A stretch of DNA of 64,000 nucleotides. It comes from Paenibacillus sp. JCM 10914 (lineage in GTDB: Bacteria > Bacillota > Bacilli > Paenibacillales > Paenibacillaceae). Below are positions 51,498 through 59,404 of the stretch, in pieces. The stretch spans positions 400,232 through 464,231 of the forward strand of contig NZ_BAZR01000002.1 of NCBI RefSeq assembly GCF_001315105.1, read 5' to 3'. A program made the translations under genes and the position numbers. Below the pieces are notes generated by a model. The model did not search any database. It had not been told where the DNA came from and was given only the letters and a program-made list of their open reading frames with translations. Numbering within the stretch: the first letter of the stretch is position 1; each line of letters starts with the position of its first letter.

Positions 51498-52043
51498 ATG
51501 TATGAGCTGCTCATTCTACCTTTGACACTACCGATGTTATTGTCGGTTACGGGATATGCTTGGGGCCGAATATTTGCAGATGTCGATCCATTCCCGGGAA
51601 CTGCAAGAACACATGCTTTGCTTATATTAGCGCAGACGCTGAGTTTGATTTTGGTATATGTCTATCAAGCCCAGATCAGTTTGTTCATCATCTCCATGCT
51701 ATATTTCATCCAAGGCGTCGGAGTGGTTTATTTTCTTGCTACTAGAGGGAAGGTGGATTGCGGTTGCCTAGGTCCTCAGGTTCGTTCCCAACTGGGAGTC
51801 CCGCTGGTCGCATTGAACGTGTTCATGGGAATGCTGGGCCTTGGATTAGGCGTTTGGGGCTGGATCGAATTGGATTCGCTGATCGTATGGGAAGGCTTGC
51901 TTCAACTCTTTATGCTGCTGCTGCTGGCTCTACTCCTGATTGTAGGTATTCCCGATGGGCGGCATGCCATCAGTCTGTATCGGAAGATGGCAGCGCCTCA
52001 CGATGCGCGAATGAAGCGTGAGAAGGAGGGTCAATCAGCATGA
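51498..52043 (+). CDS. MauE-like membrane protein
   Basis: A 181-residue protein with four membrane helices and the DCGCLGPQ motif after the second pair (GKVDCGCLGPQ, about residue 90), which matches MauE/DoxX-like proteins. MauE and MauD are needed for disulfide formation in the small subunit of methylamine dehydrogenase. AAAGGAGC lies before ATG 51498. The MauD-like gene starts inside its stop codon (ATGA). Confidence 0.75.
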   Translation: MYELLILPLTLPMLLSVTGYAWGRIFADVDPFPGTARTHALLILAQTLSLILVYVYQAQISLFIISMLYFIQGVGVVYFLATRGKVDCGCLGPQVRSQLGVPLVALNVFMGMLGLGLGVWGWIELDSLIVWEGLLQLFMLLLLALLLIVGIPDGRHAISLYRKMAAPHDARMKREKEGQSA

Positions 52044-52581
52044 GTACGTTTTTCTGGATATCGTATGTTGTGTTGTGGTTATTGGTTGTGCCATTAGTCG
52101 TCTTGAATCTGATCTTGTTCCGTCAGCTTGGCATTATGGTTATGGGAACGGCCAGGGGCATAAATCAATCGGGGGTACCGGTGGGCAAACCACTCCCAAG
52201 CGTTACAACCACGATTTTGCAAGGTGGGGAATGGTCAACCAACGAAATACATGGCACACCATCCTTAATGCTGTTTGGCTCGCCTACGTGTAAGGAATGC
52301 GCTGCATCATGCCTGACTTCAGAAGAATCGCCGAGTTACATAACGTGAGGCCAATTCTGCTGTTATTTTCCTCAGAAGAACTGGCACAAGATTATGTGCA
52401 TAAGATTGCATATGAGGGGGATGTCCTTATCGTTACACCGAAATTCGCCGATGCTTTGGATGTACAAGTAACGCCGTATGCCTATGCAGTTGATGCGAGC
52501 GGTGTCATTCGTCACAAGGGCTTAGTCAACAGTAGGGAGCAGCTTGAAGCGTATGTTAAGGCAGCAAGTTCTTCTTCGTAA
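52040..52581 (+). pseudogene. MauD-like membrane-anchored thioredoxin, frame break near 52305
   Basis: The first frame has one membrane anchor (ISYVVLWLLVVPLVVLNLIL), then VGKPLPSVTTTILQGGEW and FGSPTCKECAA with the CxxC active site. At about 52300-52310 the frame shifts to continue IMPDFRRIAELHNVRPILLLFSSEEL, VTPYAYAVDASGVIRHKG (cis-Pro loop TPYA). The whole, about 180 residues, is a MauD-type thiol-disulfide exchanger facing the outside. The break may be a sequence error, since both halves are well kept. Confidence 0.75.
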
Positions 52582-52598
52582 GAAAGGGACGATGTATC

Positions 52599-53066
52599 GT
52601 GTGGCGCAAACCGGAGAATAAGGATGAAGAGACGCAAGTATTCATCAGTCGAGTTACCCGTAAAATGAATCGTAAGACGCTGTTGAACAAGTTTGCTCAG
52701 AAGACGGCGGAAACCCTTGCCAAAATGTTGGTCCGTCCAGATGAAGAATTGGTCAAAATCTCGTTCGCGGCGGGTCCATGTCATCCTCCACACGGTCAGT
52801 TCTGCAGCGGGTGCGGCATGGATGCTTCTTGTCCTTCTGATTATGTGAGCTGTACACCGAATACGGTGATTACAGACTGCAAAGGTCTATGCCCATACCC
52901 CTCAGGTTGGTGGTACACAAGCGACCCTGTAGGTCAAAGAGCGAAGTGTCAGGATTGTATTTCGCAATACGTGAATCCTTACATTGGCATCAATTTTTGT
53001 TATCAAGGCGCACATGTGTATGGCAGATATGTCATTTGTGCGTGTCGGTCAACTTTACTGTATTAG
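52599..53066 (+). CDS. Twelve-cysteine secreted protein, MauA-like
   Basis: A 155-residue protein. Residues 1-58 form a basic and helical leader (SRVTRKMNRKTLLNKFAQKT) resembling the long export leader of the methylamine dehydrogenase small subunit MauA. The mature part has exactly twelve cysteines (GPC, FCSGC, SC, SC, DC, LC, KCQDC, FC, CAC), the number that makes six disulfides in MauA. The mature part has only one adjacent Trp pair (SGWWYTS), not the two separated Trp of the TTQ cofactor, so it is not an active MauA. GTG start, 9 bases after AAGGGA. Function unknown. Confidence 0.6.
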   Translation: MWRKPENKDEETQVFISRVTRKMNRKTLLNKFAQKTAETLAKMLVRPDEELVKISFAAGPCHPPHGQFCSGCGMDASCPSDYVSCTPNTVITDCKGLCPYPSGWWYTSDPVGQRAKCQDCISQYVNPYIGINFCYQGAHVYGRYVICACRSTLLY

Positions 53067-53076
53067 ATCTTGCAAA

Positions 53077-53111
53077 AGCTTCTTAACGATAGCATGTTAA
53101 GGAGCTTTTTT
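53077..53111 (+). terminator. Terminator of the MauE/MauD-like unit
   Basis: AGCTTCTTAAC / GTTAAGGAGCT (one mismatch), then six T. Confidence 0.85.
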
Positions 53112-53212
53112 GGTATGGTATAATGTGATTATCTCATGAAAAATGTGGAAAATATGTTATCTGAAAAGTTGAGGTATTTCCTAAAATATGATCAGTAATG
53201 AAGGAGCTCAAA

Positions 53213-53843
53213 TTGAAGAAAGTAACGATTATAATGATTTTGATTTTCCTTACGGGTGTTGTGTATGCTGGGTATGCATACATTCAGGATGATGAAGCCA
53301 AACCTACGCCTGTTGAGGCCATTGAAGTTGTTAGAGGTGAAGGGTATGTAGATTACATCATTCACCAGCAGCCGGCAGATGAAGGGGAGATTATCTTTTT
53401 CCTGCGGAACATCAAAGATGATAACGTCGTTGTTAATGCGGAGTATGTTCAAAAGACAAGACGCGGAGTGGATATGGGGGTTCGGTGGAGGTTTTACGAG
53501 CTCGGATCCAAGGATAAATCTACCGCACGCAGATGCGCAATATTCCACATTCTCAATGATGTATTTACCAAGCACGAAAGGTAGCGACATGTTTGTGTCT
53601 CCATTCCCTATGGTATGGGGTACAAGCTCTGAGCCAGGAGTCTCAAGAGTCGTTGTTAAAGACTATAATACCGGATTAGAAAAGCAGGCAACTACTGTGA
53701 AAGTTAGTGATTTGTTTACGTTGTTCTACGTATTGATTGAGGAAGATCAGGGGCTGAAATTCGATATTATTGCATATGACGGTAACGGCAAGGAGCTGGC
53801 CAGAGAGATCATAGACGAAGGAAACAGGGGACAGAATGAATGA
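53213..53843 (+). pseudogene. Membrane-anchored hypothetical protein, frame break near 53470
   Basis: TTG 53213 (AAGGAG 6 bases upstream) opens a protein with an N-terminal anchor (VTIIMILIFLTGVVYAGY) and a domain GYVDYIIHQQPADEGEIIFFLRNI. At about 53465 the frame changes and WGFGGGFTSSDPRINLPHADAQYSTFSMMYLPSTKG ... VVVKDYNTGLEKQATTVKVSDLFTLFYVL continues to 53843. Together about 210 residues. I do not recognise the family. Confidence 0.55.
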
Positions 53844-53923
53844 CGAAACAATTCACAGGTAATGAACCAGGCTACGATGGCGTACGTTCTTATATGTGCA
53901 ATTAGATGGGAGACTGACTTAAT

Positions 53924-54460
53924 ATGGAACATCAAGAAGACTGGCCTGTATGGGCAACAGAAGCAGTTACTATCGTTGACGCTGATCCGGGTTGGCACGA
54001 TAAGGGCATTCAAGAGGCTAATGAGCTTGGCTTATTATTATCATCATATGGTGTCAGCCAAATCGAGCATATCGGAAGCACCTCGATTCCAGGTCTGGCG
54101 GCTAAGCCTATCATTGATCTAATGGCCAAAATCCATTCGTACGAGCAATTACCTCAAATCATCGATCGTTTAGCAGAACATCGTTGGAGCTTCGTATCGC
54201 CAGAGCTTGATGGCCGATCATATCGAAGGTTTTTCGTGAAAGTAAAGGATGACCGGAGAGAATGTCATCTGCATTTAATGCTTGATGATGAGTCAAGGTG
54301 GGATAAACAGATCATTTTTCGTAACCGACTTCGGGAACGGCCTGAACTTACCGCACAATACGCAGAGTTAAAGAAGAGCTTGGCAGCGGCGAATCGAGAT
54401 GATCGCGAATCGTATACCACTGCCAAATCGGAATTCATCAGGCGAGTATTAGACGAGTAG
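53924..54460 (+). CDS. GrpB-family protein
   Basis: A 178-residue protein with IEHIGSTSIPGLAAKPIIDLMA and HLHLMLDDESRWDKQIIFRNRLRERPELTAQY, the UPF0157/GrpB pattern. It is clearly a different lineage from the copy at 29928 (IEHVGSTAVPG). Nucleotidyltransferase-like fold; no known reaction. Confidence 0.87.
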   Translation: MEHQEDWPVWATEAVTIVDADPGWHDKGIQEANELGLLLSSYGVSQIEHIGSTSIPGLAAKPIIDLMAKIHSYEQLPQIIDRLAEHRWSFVSPELDGRSYRRFFVKVKDDRRECHLHLMLDDESRWDKQIIFRNRLRERPELTAQYAELKKSLAAANRDDRESYTTAKSEFIRRVLDE

Positions 54461-54492
54461 ATGTCATTGGATATGTGGAGGAGAGGTCTGCA

Positions 54493-54963
54493 ATGTATAT
54501 GATCTTTCAGTACAATTGGCAAGTAAGGGAAGAGTGGTTTGATTGGTGCGAAACGTTAACTCACGAGGAGCTTGTTGACCAGAGAGATGGAGGGCTAGGT
54601 AGCATTCTGCATAACCTATTCCATATTGTGGATATCGAACAGGCTTGGATTCGGGGGCTTCATCTCGGGACACCGGAATATCATTATAATTTCAATGACT
54701 ATCCGACCCTGTCTGAGGTGAGAGCACTGTCACAGCAATGTATTCCTGATATTCGACCTTTCATCGAGCAATGGCATGAACAGGATGAGGCCGAGCCCTT
54801 TGGACCATTTACTTACGGCGAAGTGATACGTCATGTAGCCGCACATGAGATACATCATATCGGGCAATTATCGGTATGGGCCAGACAGTTGGACAAACAG
54901 CCCATTACGGCCAATTTGATAAGAAGAAATCTTGGATATAAGAACAGCGATATTATTGAATAA
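54493..54963 (+). CDS. DinB-family protein
   Basis: A 156-residue four-helix protein with three metal-binding histidines in the DinB places (ILHNLFHIVDIEQAW; HVAAHEIHHIGQLSVWAR). The family includes thiol transferases with bacillithiol or other thiols as cofactor. The name refers to B. subtilis DinB and not to DNA polymerase IV. GGAGGAGAGG before ATG 54493 decides the start over the GTG at 54475. Confidence 0.9.
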   Translation: MYMIFQYNWQVREEWFDWCETLTHEELVDQRDGGLGSILHNLFHIVDIEQAWIRGLHLGTPEYHYNFNDYPTLSEVRALSQQCIPDIRPFIEQWHEQDEAEPFGPFTYGEVIRHVAAHEIHHIGQLSVWARQLDKQPITANLIRRNLGYKNSDIIE

Positions 54964-55015
54964 TCATCCATTTGTATGTATATTTATTCTTAATAAGAAT
55001 TAGGATGTGATATGC

Positions 55016-55798
55016 ATGCACAAGAGGATTGAAGAATTTGCATTAAATGCGTGGCCTGCGCTTCAGACGATGGTTTACCGTGGTTGGCTGCTGCGATTTG
55101 CGGATGGCTATACCAAGCGGTCAAACTCCGTAAGTGCGATCTATTCCGAGGATTCTAGTAATCTAGTGGATCGAATTCAGTATTGTGAAGATGTTTATGT
55201 TAAGTCAGGGCTGGATGTGGTATTCAAAATAACACCGTTCAATCCTCCGGTACTGGATCAAGCATTGGAGGCAAGGGGTTATTCGAAATTCGACATAACC
55301 ATCGTGAAGGCATTGGAACGACTGCATGACGTTGAGCTGCCAACATATCCAGAAGTGGAAATAATGGACGAGTTGAATGATAAGTGGTTGGATGCATTAC
55401 AGCAAATTACCGGATTGTCCGATCAGCATCGAGCCGTTACTCGTCAGATGCTCGAGCCGCAAGCGGCTACGGAATATGGATATTTTGCGTTGTATTACAA
55501 GAGCGTTCCTATAGCTTGCGGACTTGGTGCAATTGAGGATAGCATGCTCGGCATTTACGACATTGCCACCTCTCCCGACTTCAGAAACCGTGGGTTCGCA
55601 AGACAACTTTTACTACATATGATTCAATGGGCACAGCAAAAAGGAGCCACCAGCAGTTACCTGCAAGTGGTCGCCAATAATGTCGCAGCGAATCGTCTTT
55701 ATGAAGGACTTCACTACAAAGAAATATATCGTTACTGGTATCGTCATCTCAGCAAACAGCAAGTTGCGATGAACGAAAGCCAATTACCGTTCAGATGA
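55016..55798 (+). CDS. GNAT-family N-acetyltransferase with N-terminal extension
   Basis: A 260-residue protein: an N-terminal half (IEEFALNAWPALQTMVYRGWLLRFADGYTKRSNSV, a known GNAT-associated lobe) and a C-terminal GNAT domain (GIYDIATSPDFRNRGFARQLLLHMIQWA, CoA loop RNRGFA; NNVAANRLYEGLHYKEIYRYWYR). AGGATG 8 bases upstream supports ATG 55016. Substrate unknown. Confidence 0.88.
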   Translation: MHKRIEEFALNAWPALQTMVYRGWLLRFADGYTKRSNSVSAIYSEDSSNLVDRIQYCEDVYVKSGLDVVFKITPFNPPVLDQALEARGYSKFDITIVKALERLHDVELPTYPEVEIMDELNDKWLDALQQITGLSDQHRAVTRQMLEPQAATEYGYFALYYKSVPIACGLGAIEDSMLGIYDIATSPDFRNRGFARQLLLHMIQWAQQKGATSSYLQVVANNVAANRLYEGLHYKEIYRYWYRHLSKQQVAMNESQLPFR

Positions 55799-55811
55799 AG
55801 CTGATTACAAT

Positions 55812-56282
55812 TTGAGAAATGGGCTTCGCTCTGCTTATTCAGGCTGTGATGTATCCAAGGAACAGCGATATGAATGGATGACGAAATACGAAATTCCCGA
55901 GAATCGTCAGTTTCTGCAGGCCGTTCAAGATGGTGGAGATGTTGGTGAGCTTCGCCTTCGCTTAGCTATCGTCTTGCAAGCGACGGGTGAATGTATCGGT
56001 TGGTGCAATACTGGGCCTAAAGATGAGCTGCCACATCCGAATCGCGAAATTATGTACGGTATATCGAATCGATATTACAATAAGGGCTACACGACCCAGG
56101 CTGTACGCGGACTGATCCAATATTTGTTCCAGCACACTCAGGTAGCGGAGTTGAGCGCCGTTGCCGCGCTTCATAATCATGCTTCGAATAAAGTGCTTCA
56201 AAAGAGCGGGTTTCAGTATATAGGTGAGATCGCGCTTGAAGATGGACAGCATCATTACTATAGGCTGAGCAAGACGGAGTAG
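55812..56282 (+). CDS. GNAT acetyltransferase, RimL type, probably 5'-truncated
   Basis: The C-terminal two thirds are a normal RimL-type domain: LAIVLQATGECIGWCNTGPK, REIMYGISNRYYNKGYTTQAVRGLIQYLF (CoA loop NKGYTT) and LHNHASNKVLQKSGFQYIGEI. The usual first strand and helix (ExxxLxLR...) are missing, and no good start or ribosome site is seen; the frame opens at TTG 55812, 14 bases after the previous stop. The 5' end may have been lost by fusion with the preceding gene. Confidence 0.7.
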   Translation: MRNGLRSAYSGCDVSKEQRYEWMTKYEIPENRQFLQAVQDGGDVGELRLRLAIVLQATGECIGWCNTGPKDELPHPNREIMYGISNRYYNKGYTTQAVRGLIQYLFQHTQVAELSAVAALHNHASNKVLQKSGFQYIGEIALEDGQHHYYRLSKTE

Positions 56283-56297
56283 GGAGGGAAACTACTT

Positions 56298-56525
56298 GTG
56301 AGAAATATGGCCTTGGGTGTAGGTATTTTTATCATCATCGAAGTTGTGCTATTCATGCTGCTTTCCTTCAATCTTGAAGTTCTCATCCTGACGGTAGCTG
56401 GTGTAATCATCACTTTGTTGACGTTATTGCTCATTAACCAATCGAGACTCTTAAAGCATCACCAGGAGCAGATGAATCATCTTAGAATTCAGAAGATCCG
56501 AGAGTTGAATGAAGAGAGATCCTGA
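56298..56525 (+). CDS. Small two-helix membrane protein
   Basis: A 75-residue protein: two membrane helices (about 4-22 and 26-46) followed by a charged coiled-coil tail (LLKHHQEQMNHLRIQKIREL). GTG start behind AGGGAGGG. Family not recognised. Confidence 0.6.
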   Translation: MRNMALGVGIFIIIEVVLFMLLSFNLEVLILTVAGVIITLLTLLLINQSRLLKHHQEQMNHLRIQKIRELNEERS

Positions 56526-56546
56526 GATTACATAGGAGGCATAGCT

Positions 56547-57246
56547 TTGTCGTACAAGATTATTTTGTTTGATGCAGATGATACGTTGTTTGATTACGCT
56601 CGATCGGAAGGCTTTCGCGTTGGCGAGTGCATTTGGGGAGATTAATCAAGAATGCACACAAGTTATTGTAGATAGCTATAGACGAATTAATCAGCAATTA
56701 TGGAATGAGTTTGAACAAGGGAGTATTACGCAGAATGAACTGCGAACAGCTCGATTTGAACGACTGCTAACGGAGCAAAGGATTTCATGTGATAGGGATG
56801 CACAAGCATTCAGTGATACCTACATAAAATATCTTGGACTAGGCTCTTTCTTGATGGAAGGAGCAGAACAACTATGCCATCGTCTTACAGACCGCGGTCA
56901 ACGGATGGCCATTATTACGAATGGGATTAAGGAAGTGCAGTTTAAGCGAATTGGCGGTTCAGCATTATGTAATTCCTTCGAGTGTATCGTTGTCTCCGAG
57001 GATGCAGGGTTTCAGAAGCCGCAGGAAGGGATATTCGATTACGCGTTCCAGAAGCTGAATGATCCTAACAAGGAAGATGTACTGATTGTTGGAGATTCGC
57101 TAACCTCAGATATTCAGGGTGGAGCGCAATATGGTATCGATACTTGCTGGTACAATCCATTACGGAAACCGAACAACACGACCATTAAACCTAAGTACGA
57201 GATTCATGCATTGGCGGAGCTTCACGATCTTCTTGATCATAGCTGA
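56547..57246 (+). pseudogene. HAD hydrolase, YjjG/YfnB type, frame break near 56605
   Basis: TTG 56547 behind AGGAGGC opens MSYKIILFDADDTLFDYARS with HAD motif I (DADDTL). Near 56605 the frame shifts and KAFALASAFGEINQE continues to 57246 with IITNGIKEVQ (motif II), SEDAGFQKPQEGIF (motif III) and IVGDSLTSDIQGG (motif IV). The parts make one protein of the noncanonical pyrimidine nucleotidase type (YjjG/YfnB) of normal length (about 230). All catalytic residues are kept, so the break could be a sequence error. Confidence 0.82.
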
Positions 57247-57335
57247 TTCTATCATGAGTGAGATTGGCCGGTATCATTATCAGTATGGTCGGCTTTAGTC
57301 GAAAAGGATAAATCTAGAACTGGGGGCTGTTCTTG

Positions 57336-57728
57336 ATGATGGTTCAATGTCCGTGGTGCGCGAGTGAAGTGATACTGGATGACGGCATATGTCCCGAATG
57401 CAGGCACGAAGTATTACCAGAACATCTGGAATCTTCAGACTTTGATGGTACAATGAATATACGGAATCAATCGAATGTCGAACATCTCCATATTGAGGAT
57501 CTGGTGGCCAGTAAATTCATGTGCAGACGTTGTGGACACCTAGAGTGTATCACGCAGGAAGTCAGCATGAGCGGCACTGGCGTGAGCAAAATTTTCGATA
57601 TCAATTATAATCACTATCTGTTCGTATCCTGCACGCGTTGTGGATTCGTAGAGGTAATTAATCCCGATGTACTGAGAGGCCATAAATCAGGTACACTGGA
57701 AACGATATTGGACTTCATTTGGCGATAA
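57336..57728 (+). CDS. Zinc-ribbon protein
   Basis: About 130 residues with three CxxC pairs plus one single pair: CPWC...CPEC in the first 25 residues, then FMCRRCGHLECIT and FVSCTRCGFVEVI, so two zinc ribbons are likely. Similar to the broken gene at 34609 in the last part. It may bind nucleic acid or protein; function unknown. Confidence 0.75.
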   Translation: MMVQCPWCASEVILDDGICPECRHEVLPEHLESSDFDGTMNIRNQSNVEHLHIEDLVASKFMCRRCGHLECITQEVSMSGTGVSKIFDINYNHYLFVSCTRCGFVEVINPDVLRGHKSGTLETILDFIWR

Positions 57729-57759
57729 GCATATAACATGACAACAGAGGAGAATTGAC

Positions 57760-58407
57760 ATGATACAAGCGTTTATTTTTGACATGGACGGCGTTATTAT
57801 TGACAGTGAACCGCTTCACTTCGAGGTGGATATTCAAGTCATGAATAATTTCGGGTCTGCGATAACCCACGAACAACTGGAGCAATATGTCGGAATGACA
57901 AATCCGGAGATGTGGAAAAGAATTATAGATGAGCACAAGTTGGCTCAAACCGTTGAAGAAATTATTGAATACCAACTTCGGCAAAAGATAGATCTTCTGA
58001 CCGCTCGAGAAATGCACCCGATTGAAGGCATTCGGGAGCTTCTGGACAGACTCAAGGCGCATGATATCCCTGCAGCGATTGCTTCATCTTCGCCGCCGGT
58101 GTTCATCAAAGCGGTTCTTAACAAATTCGATCTGTTAGATCGTTTCGAATTTGTTGTCAGTGGGGAAGAAGTTGAACATGGTAAGCCTGCACCTGACGTT
58201 TATTTAAAAGCAGCGGAATTACTTGGTGTAGCACCTGCACATTGTATGGTTTTGGAGGACGCCCGTCATGGAGTGGCTGCGGCAAAGGCGGCAGGTATGG
58301 AATGTATCGGTTACGTGAACCCGAATTCGGGCAATCAAGACTTGTCCCAAGCGGATTTTATCGTGAAATCTATAAGTGAAGTCGTACAAATCTGCGAACT
58401 CAAATGA
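57760..58407 (+). CDS. HAD hydrolase, beta-phosphoglucomutase-like
   Basis: A 215-residue protein with all four HAD motifs: FDMDGVIIDSEP (I), IASSSP (II), VEHGKPAPDVYLKAAELLG (III) and VLEDARHGVAAAKAAGM (IV), with a helical cap after motif I. Members of this subgroup dephosphorylate or isomerise sugar phosphates. AGAGGAGAATTG before the ATG. A weak hairpin follows at 58413-58452. Confidence 0.92.
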   Translation: MIQAFIFDMDGVIIDSEPLHFEVDIQVMNNFGSAITHEQLEQYVGMTNPEMWKRIIDEHKLAQTVEEIIEYQLRQKIDLLTAREMHPIEGIRELLDRLKAHDIPAAIASSSPPVFIKAVLNKFDLLDRFEFVVSGEEVEHGKPAPDVYLKAAELLGVAPAHCMVLEDARHGVAAAKAAGMECIGYVNPNSGNQDLSQADFIVKSISEVVQICELK

Positions 58408-58723
58408 TCAGCATCTTGGCAGCACTGTCCCTGGAGGGCAGGCTGTCTTTTATATTTCAACAGGTTTTAAGAAAGGCCCAACTTAATATCTATAACACTC
58501 GTCTATATTATATCTGCTATTAGTATCTGGACTTAAGTCTAGGAAAAATATCGCCTGAAGGCGGAAGAGATGAAACGACTTATCATGATATCCTTACTTT
58601 AACGATACATTTGAAGAGAAGGGTTATCTCCTTATATGAATAAGAACGAACAAAAGATTCATTGTATGTCAGCTTTATATTTAAGTCGAGGAAAGAGCGG
58701 CTATGCAGAGGGGCTAAACGTTG
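58408..58723 (+). other. Intergenic region before the DedA operon
   Basis: No ORF. TTAAGTC-AGGAAA occurs twice (58533-58546 and 58681-58694, 13 of 14 equal), the second just before the DedA start. CGCCTGAAGGCG is a short hairpin at 58552. No sure promoter. Confidence 0.45.
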
Positions 58724-59350
58724 ATGGATTTTTTACGTAATCTCGGTGACATTGGTTTGTTTATTCATGCGATGATTGATGCAATTATTTTTCCGATTCC
58801 CGCATTGTTCTCGCAGATCTCATTAAGTGCCATTAGTCCGGATCGGGCAATATGGTTAGCTACCGTGGGTTTTGCAGGTTGTTTGATCGGTACTCCGATC
58901 GGGTACGGGATAGGCAAGGTGTCAGGAAATTTGGTTCTGAATAAAATCTTGAAGAAAAAATGGTACGACTCAGCTACTGCATTATTTACGAAACATGGAG
59001 AAGCGGCTATTTTGGTCGGGGCTTTTACCCCCATCCCGTTCAAGATATTCACGATACTATCAGGATGCATGAATTATCCGTTGTGGAAGCTTCTCAGTTA
59101 TGCTGCCATTGGTCGGGCGGTGAAGTTCTATGCCGTAGGCGTGTTGTTCTACGTATATGGTCGTGCCGCAGAAAATATGGTGGATGGCGTACTTACCTAT
59201 ATTTTGCTTGGAGTAGGTGTTCTTGTCGGGGGAATCTGGTTCTTGGTGCACAAGTTAAAGCTTCGTAAGAAAAAGCGTGCTCAAGCGGAGAGCATGCTTG
59301 TACCAGAATCGAAAGGTACTGTCGATGTATCCTCAGGCGAGAATTCATAA
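58724..59350 (+). CDS. DedA-family (VTT domain) membrane protein
   Basis: A 208-residue protein with about five membrane segments and the VTT pattern: IIFPIPALFSQISLS, GTPIGYGIGKVSGN, GEAAILVGAFTPIPFKIFTILSG (the conserved F/R-x-P region) and a basic tail (KLKLRKKKRAQ). DedA proteins move lipids such as undecaprenyl phosphate or phospholipids between leaflets. The ATG is at 58724, after GAGGGG. First gene of the operon that continues with the glycosyltransferase and a second DedA. Confidence 0.87.
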   Translation: MDFLRNLGDIGLFIHAMIDAIIFPIPALFSQISLSAISPDRAIWLATVGFAGCLIGTPIGYGIGKVSGNLVLNKILKKKWYDSATALFTKHGEAAILVGAFTPIPFKIFTILSGCMNYPLWKLLSYAAIGRAVKFYAVGVLFYVYGRAAENMVDGVLTYILLGVGVLVGGIWFLVHKLKLRKKKRAQAESMLVPESKGTVDVSSGENS

Positions 59351-59404
59351 TTCAGAGCATCCAGTCACCGCATTATATAAAAAGCAAGATAAGGAGTAAT
59401 TTCG

